The position numbers were made by a program, and so were the translations under genes. A stretch of DNA of 64,000 nucleotides, from positions 1 through 64,000 of the forward strand of contig CATQIB010000017.1 in assembly GCA_958296185.1 (NCBI GenBank), written 5' to 3'. A model generated the notes under the pieces. That model searched no databases, had not been told where the DNA came from, and worked only from the letters and a program-made list of their open reading frames with translations. This stretch comes from an uncultured Mesonia sp. Its GTDB lineage: Bacteria; Bacteroidota; Bacteroidia; Flavobacteriales; Flavobacteriaceae. Shown piece by piece: positions 26,800 through 32,864 of the stretch (its first letter is position 1; the number at the start of each line of letters is the position of its first letter).

Positions 26800-27843
26800 T
26801 TATAATTTTTCACCTTGCTTTTTTAGCGGATTTTTGGTGAGCTTTTGATATTCTTTTCGGTTTTTAAAAATAGTGATTGCAGCGTGCACCGCTTCTTGAA
26901 AAGATTGGTGGTTAGCTTCATTTTTACCTGCAATTTCAAAAGCTGTACCGTGATCTGGCGAAGTTCTTACGCGAGATAAGCCCGCGGTATAATTTACGCC
27001 TGAACCAAAAGACAATGTTTTAAACGGGATTAAACCTTGGTCGTGATAAGCCGCTATAACGGCGTCAAAATTTTCATAATTTTTGGTACCAAAAAAGCTG
27101 TCGGCAGCGTAGGGACCAAAGACCAAATGTCCTTGCTCACGTAATTTTTCTAAGGTTGGCTTGAGTATTTTATCATCTTCATCTCCAATTACTCCATTGT
27201 CTCCGCTGTGAGGATTGATACCTAGAAAGGCAATTTTTGGTCGCTGTACTTTAAAATCCGCTTTAAGCGAATGGGTAATGAGTTGAAGTTTTTTAGTGAT
27301 GAGTTTTTCGGTTATAACTTGGGGTACGTCTTTTACAGGAACATGATCGGTTAAAAGGCCTACTTTTAAATTTTCTGAAATCATAAACATAAGACTTTCA
27401 CCTTCTAAAGCTTGAGCTAAATAGTCGGTATGGCCAGGAAATTTAAACTTTTCAGATTGAATCACTTTTTTGTGAATTGGTGCAGTAACCAAAGCATCTA
27501 TTGTATTTGCTTTTAAAGCTGCTGTAGCGGCTTCAAGCGATTGGAAAGCAAAATCACCTAAAAAGGTATCTTCTTTACCAAAATTTATTTTTAAGTGATT
27601 TTTCCAGACATTTACCACATTAAATTTTCCTTCAATAGCTTCACTAGCGTCATTAATGCCTTGAATATTTGTGGCTACATCAAAATGCTTTTTGTAAAAA
27701 GACATCAGCTTGGTGTTGGCAAATACAATTGGGGTGCAAAACTCAAGCATTCGATTGTCGGCAAATGTTTTTAGGATAATTTCGCTTCCAATTCCGTTTA
27801 AATCGCCAATGCTTATGCCTATTTTTATATTCTGTTTTTTCAC
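26800..27843 (-). CDS. pdxA: 4-hydroxythreonine-4-phosphate dehydrogenase
   Basis: The 347-residue enzyme oxidises 4-phosphohydroxy-threonine in pyridoxal phosphate synthesis. The metal-binding and substrate residues are in recognisable motifs: ISIGDLNGIGSEI at the N-terminus, TAPIHKKVIQ, FPGHTDYLA, INPHSGDNG, and AAYHDQGLIPFKTL. The frame stays open upstream to an ATG at 27960, but that would overlap ribE and add 39 unconserved residues. A GTG at 27843 (then KKQNIKIGISIGDLNG) gives the family's normal start. A divergent promoter sits between this start and ribE. Confidence 0.92.
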   Translation of the reverse strand: MKKQNIKIGISIGDLNGIGSEIILKTFADNRMLEFCTPIVFANTKLMSFYKKHFDVATNIQGINDASEAIEGKFNVVNVWKNHLKINFGKEDTFLGDFAFQSLEAATAALKANTIDALVTAPIHKKVIQSEKFKFPGHTDYLAQALEGESLMFMISENLKVGLLTDHVPVKDVPQVITEKLITKKLQLITHSLKADFKVQRPKIAFLGINPHSGDNGVIGDEDDKILKPTLEKLREQGHLVFGPYAADSFFGTKNYENFDAVIAAYHDQGLIPFKTLSFGSGVNYTAGLSRVRTSPDHGTAFEIAGKNEANHQSFQEAVHAAITIFKNRKEYQKLTKNPLKKQGEKL

Positions 27844-27909
27844 TTTTGTTGCAGTTTTAATTCGTAAAGAAAGATAGGTCAATTCTAGTGGGTAACATAA
27901 ATTTATACC

Positions 27910-27917
27910 TATTTTTG
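27910..27917 (+). promoter_or_regulatory. -7 element for ribE
   Basis: TATTTTTG matches TAnnTTTG and lies 26 bases before the ribE ATG. It is only five bases from the opposing pdxA element. Confidence 0.5.
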
Positions 27918-27922
27918 CGCTA

Positions 27923-27930
27923 CAAAGGTA
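27923..27930 (-). promoter_or_regulatory. -7 element for pdxA
   Basis: The minus strand reads TACCTTTG. It is 79 bases upstream of the GTG start of pdxA and back-to-back with the ribE element. Confidence 0.5.
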
Positions 27931-27943
27931 AGTATTTAAAAAT

Positions 27944-28534
27944 ATGTTTACAGGTATCATAGAAGAATTAGGCGTTGTAAAACGAATTGAAAAAGAAGAA
28001 GGTAATTTGCATTTCTTTATAGAGGCAGGCTTGACACCTGAGCTTAAAATAGATCAGAGTGTGGCGCATAATGGTGTTTGTCTTACTGTAGTAGGATTAT
28101 TTGATGATCATTATCAAGTTACTGCCATTCAAGAAACCATAGCCAAAACTAGTTTAGGTTCTTGGGCGGTAGGAGACGCTGTAAATTTAGAGCGAGGCAT
28201 GTTGATGTCTCAACGCTTAGATGGTCATATTGTGCAAGGGCACGTTGACCAAACAGCAGTGTGTACGCATATTGAGCCGCAGGAGGGGAGTACCTTGTTT
28301 ACATTTGCTTATGACTCTAAACTGAATAATGTGACTATAGAAAAAGGCTCTATTACCGTTAATGGGATTAGTCTAACGGTGGTAAACAGCCGGCATAACA
28401 GTTTTAGCGTGGCTATTATACCTTACACACTTGCGCATACCAATTTAAATCAACTTAAGGTTAATGATACCGTTAATTTGGAGTTTGACGTGATAGGGAA
28501 ATACGTTAAACGACTATTAGATTTAAAAAATTAA
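27944..28534 (+). CDS. ribE: Riboflavin synthase, alpha chain
   Basis: The 196-residue enzyme dismutates two molecules of 6,7-dimethyl-8-ribityllumazine to riboflavin. It has the two tandem lumazine-binding barrels: MFTGIIEELG with CLTV and the LGSWAVGDAVNLERG segment, then GHIVQGHVD and SITVNGISLTV in the second half. Length is normal. No FMN riboswitch is visible in the short leader. It converges with the small gene that follows, overlapping by four bases. Confidence 0.95.
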   Translation: MFTGIIEELGVVKRIEKEEGNLHFFIEAGLTPELKIDQSVAHNGVCLTVVGLFDDHYQVTAIQETIAKTSLGSWAVGDAVNLERGMLMSQRLDGHIVQGHVDQTAVCTHIEPQEGSTLFTFAYDSKLNNVTIEKGSITVNGISLTVVNSRHNSFSVAIIPYTLAHTNLNQLKVNDTVNLEFDVIGKYVKRLLDLKN

Positions 28535-28776
28535 GCCTTTTGATTTCTTTTGCGGAAGTAAATAATTCCTATTCCTCCTGCTGTTAAAAATAGCAACCAA
28601 GTCTGGTTGTCTATGTTTAAACCAGGTGGTGGGGGTATTCCTTGAGGATTAGCTCTTGTGGCAGCATCATTTGGTGGTGGCGGTGATTTTTTTGCTGCAG
28701 AGTATTGAAAAGCAGAACTATCTATTGCCCATAGTAAAATGGCTACAATGGCGATAAGTTTAAATATTCTTTTCAT
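28531..28776 (-). CDS. Small exported protein with a PID-CTERM-like C-terminal tag
   Basis: The 81-residue protein has an N-terminal signal peptide (residues 1-22, ending DSSAFQ), a proline-rich middle with two PPPP runs, and a C-terminal transmembrane helix (about 58-74) followed by RKRNQKA. PPPPGLNID just before the helix closely resembles the PPPPGLPID signature of PID-CTERM sorting tags in Bacteroidota. By analogy this is an envelope protein processed or retained by a dedicated system. There is no catalytic motif and no obvious partner beside it; its role is unknown. Confidence 0.65.
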   Translation of the reverse strand: MKRIFKLIAIVAILLWAIDSSAFQYSAAKKSPPPPNDAATRANPQGIPPPPGLNIDNQTWLLFLTAGGIGIIYFRKRNQKA

Positions 28777-28897
28777 TCTACACTAGATCTATAGGCGGTA
28801 AAATTAAACATTATTTGAACAAAATTCAGCAAAGAATGTTAAAATAAATCAAAAAAATCGATGAGAGGGAAATATTTTCGAGCTTATAGAGAAAAAG

Positions 28898-28971
28898 TGG
28901 ACCCAGATGGGCTCGAACCATCGACCCCCTGATTATGAGTCAGGTGCTCTAACCAGCTGAGCTATGGGTCC
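28898..28971 (-). tRNA. tRNA with CAU anticodon (elongator Met or lysidine-modified Ile)
   Basis: A complete 74-base cloverleaf is readable on the minus strand. It has acceptor arms GGACCCA / TGGGTCC, D-stem GCTC / GAGC, anticodon stem CCTGA / TCAGG around CTCATAA, and T-arm GATGG / CCATC around TTCGAGC. The discriminator base is A and CCA is not encoded. The anticodon CAU allows elongator tRNA-Met or tRNA-Ile2. It is not the initiator, because the anticodon stem lacks the three G-C pairs. Confidence 0.92.
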
Positions 28972-28985
28972 TGATTTTCGGTAGG

Positions 28986-28993
28986 CAAAACTA
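28986..28993 (-). promoter_or_regulatory. -7 element for the tRNA gene
   Basis: The minus strand reads TAGTTTTG, fitting TAnnTTTG, with its end 14 bases before the tRNA 5' end. Confidence 0.5.
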
Positions 28994-29024
28994 AATAATA
29001 CTTATTTATTGTGCAACAAAAAAC

Positions 29025-29432
29025 CTATTTTTTTATTTCTTGGCATAACTCTACCAGTACCCCGTTGGCTGATTTAGGATGCAAGAAAACCACCATTTTA
29101 TTATCGGCGCCACGTTTGGGTGCATCATTGAGTACTACAAATCCTTCCTTTTTTAATCGTGCTACTTCTGCATTTATATCCGCTACAGCGAAGGCAATAT
29201 GATGAATACCTTCGCCTTTTTTGGCGATGAACTTGGCTATTGGGCTGTTTTCATTGGTTGCTGCCAGCAATTCTATTTTGCTTTCGCCAGTTTTAAAAAA
29301 TGAGGTAACTACGCCTTCACTGGCTACTCTTTCTTCTTTGTAAGGGGCTACTCCCAACAAAGCTTGATAGATTTTATTGGCTTCTTTTAAATCTTTGACG
29401 GCAATACCCAAATGTTCTATTTTTTGCATCAT
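29025..29432 (-). CDS. mce: Methylmalonyl-CoA epimerase
   Basis: This glyoxalase-fold (VOC) enzyme of about 135 residues interconverts the R and S forms of methylmalonyl-CoA in propionate and branched-chain catabolism. Metal ligands fit the family: His in EHLGIAVKDL, E near SKIELLAATN, His in IHHIAFAVAD, and E in GVLVELCQ. The frame extends upstream to 29504, but MMQKIEHLGIA at 29432 matches the family start and lies just after a promoter element. The mutase genes are not in this window. Confidence 0.9.
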   Translation of the reverse strand: MMQKIEHLGIAVKDLKEANKIYQALLGVAPYKEERVASEGVVTSFFKTGESKIELLAATNENSPIAKFIAKKGEGIHHIAFAVADINAEVARLKKEGFVVLNDAPKRGADNKMVVFLHPKSANGVLVELCQEIKK

Positions 29433-29452
29433 ATCTTTATTATTTTTGTACA

Positions 29453-29460
29453 CAAAAATA
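29453..29460 (-). promoter_or_regulatory. -7 element for the epimerase gene
   Basis: The minus strand reads TATTTTTG, 20 bases before the preferred ATG. It supports that start over the upstream one at 29504. Confidence 0.5.
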
Positions 29461-29479
29461 CAATTCCTTTTAAATAAAC

Positions 29480-29487
29480 TACTTTTG
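29480..29487 (+). promoter_or_regulatory. -7 element for rbfA, abutting the start codon
   Basis: TACTTTTG is followed by only CAGT before the rbfA ATG, implying a leaderless message for the rbfA-permease operon. Confidence 0.5.
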
Positions 29488-29491
29488 CAGT

Positions 29492-29887
29492 ATGGAAGAA
29501 ACAAATAGACAGAAGAAAATTGCGGGCGTATTGCAAGAAGACTTGGCTCGTATTTTACAGCAAGAATTAAAAAATGCCGGAATTACACATATCATTATAT
29601 CGGTATCTAAAGTGCGGGTAACTACAGACTTATCTTTAGCGAAAGCTTACTTAAGTATATTTCCGACTAAAGATGCTGCCGGCTTGTTAGCTGAACTGAA
29701 TCAGATTAAGCCAAAGATTAAACACCAAATGGCTCAGCTCACAAAAAATCAGTTGCGTAAGATGCCTGATTTAGCTTTTTATTTAGACGACTCACTCGAT
29801 TATATTGAAAATATAGATAAAGCAGTGAACGAAAAAGAAAACCCTATTGAAAATAGAGATTTATTAGATCGTCGTAAAAAGTCATAA
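29492..29887 (+). CDS. rbfA: Ribosome-binding factor A
   Basis: The 131-residue KH-like protein helps mature the 30S subunit at the 16S 5' end. MEETNRQKKIAGVLQEDLARILQ is the family N-terminus; KVRVTTDLSLAKAYLSIFP and RKMPDLAFYLDDSLDYI follow. Charged residues end the chain, as in other Flavobacteria. The permease gene starts at the base after its stop codon. Confidence 0.93.
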   Translation: MEETNRQKKIAGVLQEDLARILQQELKNAGITHIIISVSKVRVTTDLSLAKAYLSIFPTKDAAGLLAELNQIKPKIKHQMAQLTKNQLRKMPDLAFYLDDSLDYIENIDKAVNEKENPIENRDLLDRRKKS

Positions 29888-31087
29888 ATGGGGTTTTCCT
29901 TATACATCGCAAAGCGCTATTTAGGAACAAAAAGTAAGACCAATGCTATAAATATTATAACCGGTATTGCAGCATTGGGCGTTTTTGCTGGTGCAGCAGC
30001 TTTGTTTATTGTATTATCTGGTTTTGCTGGACTCAAAGCCTTTAGTTTATCTTTTACCAATGAGTTTGACCCAGATCTCAAGGTGATTCCCTATGAAGGA
30101 AAAACGATAAGCCTTAATTCATCTCAAATTAATAAACTGCGAAGTATACAGGGCATTAGTCAATATACTCAGGTTATAGAAGAGAAAGTTTTACTGCAAT
30201 ATAACAACAAACATTTACCCGCATTTATTAAAGGGATAGATGATAATTACTTAAACGTCAATGCGGTAGACAGCAGTTTGATAGGAGGAACTTGGTTGCA
30301 CCCTAAAGAAAATCAAGTGGTAATTGGTAGTGGCATATCCCGTAAATTGGCTTTGGGTTTTGCGGGTTATGGCGATGTATTAAAGCTAATGGTTCCCAAG
30401 CCTGGAGTGGGGCAACTTAGTAGTGCGCAAGAAGCTTTTGAAAGTGTAAACACCCTTGTTATTGGAATATACAGCATTAATGAGGATTTAAACCATAAGT
30501 ATGTTTTTGCGCCAAAAGCTTTGGCACAAGAATTATTGGGCTATGAGCCGAATGAAATTAGCGGTATCGAATTAAATTTGCAACCCGGCACCGATGAAGA
30601 AGAGGTAAAAGAGCAGCTTTATGAATTATTCGATTACCCCGTAAAAATTAAAAACCGAATTGAGCTTAATGATAAGTTGTATAAAATGCTGAATACAGAA
30701 AATTTGGCGGTTTATATGATTTTTACCTTGGTGCTCATCATCGCTTTATTTAATGTTGGAGGTGCCATTGTCATGGCTATTCTAGATAAGCGCCAAAACA
30801 TCAATACGCTCTATGCTTTGGGTGCCTCATCTAATAAAATTAAGCGCATTTTTTTGTTACAAGGTAGTTTACTTACCCTTTTTGGAGGAATTTTAGGTTT
30901 GTTTTTGGGCTACCTCATAATTGTTTTACAGCAGCAATTTCAATTGATTATGATTACGCCTACCTTACCTTATCCAGTTGAGATTGAGTGGCAAAACTTG
31001 GTTTTGGTTTTGGTAACTATTATGGTTTTAGGAGTTACTGCATCTTATATTGGTGCCACCCGAATAGGCAAAATTATTAACGGCTAA
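29888..31087 (+). CDS. FtsX-like ABC permease (LolC/LolE type)
   Basis: The 399-residue inner-membrane protein has one N-terminal transmembrane helix (about 25-50), a periplasmic MacB-like domain (about 55-255), and three C-terminal helices in the FtsX-like core, with LYALGASSNKIKRIFLLQGSLLTLFG. This is the layout of LolC/LolE, which extract lipoproteins for transport to the outer membrane. The ATPase partner is not adjacent. The start MGFSLYIAKRYLG is typical of the family. It is directly downstream of rbfA, and its 3' end overlaps convergent dusB by 11 bases. Confidence 0.88.
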   Translation: MGFSLYIAKRYLGTKSKTNAINIITGIAALGVFAGAAALFIVLSGFAGLKAFSLSFTNEFDPDLKVIPYEGKTISLNSSQINKLRSIQGISQYTQVIEEKVLLQYNNKHLPAFIKGIDDNYLNVNAVDSSLIGGTWLHPKENQVVIGSGISRKLALGFAGYGDVLKLMVPKPGVGQLSSAQEAFESVNTLVIGIYSINEDLNHKYVFAPKALAQELLGYEPNEISGIELNLQPGTDEEEVKEQLYELFDYPVKIKNRIELNDKLYKMLNTENLAVYMIFTLVLIIALFNVGGAIVMAILDKRQNINTLYALGASSNKIKRIFLLQGSLLTLFGGILGLFLGYLIIVLQQQFQLIMITPTLPYPVEIEWQNLVLVLVTIMVLGVTASYIGATRIGKIING

Positions 31088-32072
31088 ATTGAAAATCTCC
31101 AAATTCTGCTTCGGCTAAATCAAATGCTTTAAAAACATCTACCGCCTCATCACTGGTGACCATACGCGTACGGTGTTCTTTAAAATGAGGAATGCCTTTA
31201 AAATAATTGGTATAATGCCTGCGGGTTTCAAAAACACCTAAGCGATCGCCTTTCCAATCTATAGCCATCTGCAAATGTCGGCGAGCGGCATTAAGACGCT
31301 CTTGCATAGTGGGTGGAGCTAGATGCTCTCCTGTTTTTATAAAATGCTTTACCTCTCTAAAAAACCAAGGATACCCAATGCTAGCTCTACCAATCATAGC
31401 TCCGTCTAAGCCAAATTCATCTCGCATTTTCACCGCTTTTTCTGGGGTGTCTACATCGCCGTTTCCAAATACAGGAATGTGCATACGCGGATTGTTTTTT
31501 ACTTCGGCAATGGGGCGCCAGTCGGCTTCTCCTTTATACATTTGAGCGCGTGTTCTGCCATGAATAGAGATGGCTTTGCAACCCACGTCTTGTAAACGCT
31601 CGGCTACTTCTACAATTTTAATTGAGTCATGGTCCCAGCCCAATCGGGTTTTTACTGTTATGGGTAAATTGGTATGCTTTACCATTGCCTCGGTTAAGGA
31701 AACCATAAGGTCGATATCTTTTAAAATGCCGGCGCCAGCACCTTTTGAGACTACTTTCTTTACCGGGCAACCAAAATTAATATCGATAATATCTGGACCA
31801 GATTTTTCTACAATCTCTACAGATTCTAGCATCGATTCTAAATTGGCTCCAAAAATTTGAATGCCTACCGGGCGTTCTTTTTCATAAATATCTAATTTCA
31901 TGACGCTTTTGGCGGCGTCACGTATCAAACCTTCAGACGAGATAAACTCGGTGTATACTACATCTGCCCCTTGCTCTTTGCACAGGGCTCTAAAAGGGGG
32001 GTCGCTCACATCTTCCATTGGAGCCAATAACAATGGAAATTCTCCTACATCTATATCGCCTATTTTTGCCAA
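31077..32072 (-). CDS. dusB: tRNA-dihydrouridine synthase, DusB type
   Basis: The 331-residue flavoenzyme reduces uridines in the tRNA D-loop. The TIM-barrel FMN site begins with LLAPMEDVSDPPFRALC; the catalytic Cys102 is in NFGCPVKKVVSKGAG; and KTRLGWD, SIHGRTRAQMYKGEADW and GNGDVDTPEKA follow in order. The C-terminal helical domain binds tRNA. Bacteroidota usually have DusB-type enzymes, hence the name. It has its own promoter. Confidence 0.92.
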   Translation of the reverse strand: MAKIGDIDVGEFPLLLAPMEDVSDPPFRALCKEQGADVVYTEFISSEGLIRDAAKSVMKLDIYEKERPVGIQIFGANLESMLESVEIVEKSGPDIIDINFGCPVKKVVSKGAGAGILKDIDLMVSLTEAMVKHTNLPITVKTRLGWDHDSIKIVEVAERLQDVGCKAISIHGRTRAQMYKGEADWRPIAEVKNNPRMHIPVFGNGDVDTPEKAVKMRDEFGLDGAMIGRASIGYPWFFREVKHFIKTGEHLAPPTMQERLNAARRHLQMAIDWKGDRLGVFETRRHYTNYFKGIPHFKEHRTRMVTSDEAVDVFKAFDLAEAEFGDFQFSR

Positions 32073-32098
32073 AATTGAATTTTAATACGTTTGTGCTG

Positions 32099-32106
32099 CA
32101 AAATTA
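32099..32106 (-). promoter_or_regulatory. -7 element for dusB
   Basis: The minus strand reads TAATTTTG, 26 bases before the dusB ATG. Confidence 0.5.
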
Positions 32107-32252
32107 AGAAATAAGTAGCAATTGTAGTATGCTGTGCTGGTGTAGAATTTTTTAATGCAAAAGGGATAGCAATGAAAATACTTTTTTTGCTTTGATAAAT
32201 GGCAAAAAAAGATTGTAATGTATAGCCCGGGCCGTAGGCTATGCCCAAAATA

Positions 32253-32864
32253 TTAAAGTTTATAAGTTAGTTTAAATAATGCTGTTCTGGGCTGCACATA
32301 AATATTTCTGTCGGTTACCAAAAACTGGTTAAAAGTGTTTTCTCTTTTATACTGGACATCAAAGATATTGTCTACCGCTAGCTCAAAACCCCACGGGCTG
32401 TCTTCTTTGTTGTAGTAAAGGGATAGATTTCCTAGGTTAAACCGATTGATTTGACGAGAATTTTTATTCTCGTAATAACTAAAGGTATAATTGGCTTTAA
32501 AAATAAAATCGTTTAAAAAATCCCATTCTAAATAGGCAAACGGATTGATTTGGGTAAAGCTATTTTTAAAAGTACTGGATGCAAAATTATTAAAACGCTG
32601 TTCCCACCCTAAAGTTAAATTGGGCCATTTTTTATAACGTGTAGAAGTTTCAAAAGTGTATCGGTAATTTTGAGACTGGTAATCGTTTGTATTATTGTTT
32701 ATTATTCTTGAATAGTTTGATAGGCTAATGTTTGCACGTAGTCTAAAGCTATATTTAGGTATTTTTTTGTTTATTGCCCCGTTAAGCGTATAGGTATTTT
32801 CTGGTAAACTGGTGTAAATAGTAGTGCTTACTTGATCTATGCCTTCTAATTGTGTGCTGTTTCT
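32253..32864 (-). pseudogene. C-terminal fragment of an outer-membrane beta-barrel protein
   Basis: Directly after the stop of the 884-residue barrel gene the same frame stays open for 203 codons and stops at 32253. It has no ATG near its start. The translation is typical late-barrel sequence: alternating aromatic strands such as RFNNFASSTFKNSF, INPFAYLEWDFLNDF and RFNLGNLSLYYNK, and a C-terminal VDNIFDVQYKREN followed by ALFKLTYKL. That ending aligns by eye with the upstream protein's GNNLFNTKTF...LLLKVNYRF. I read it as the remnant of a tandem paralogue whose first two thirds were deleted. Translation by readthrough of the TAA is possible but would add strands after a complete barrel. Confidence 0.75.

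Noticed and set aside
32222-32247. Inverted repeat ATAGCC / GGCTAT downstream of the barrel fragment as a terminator.
   Set aside because: The stem is only six bases with a nine-base loop, and the T-run is too far away.
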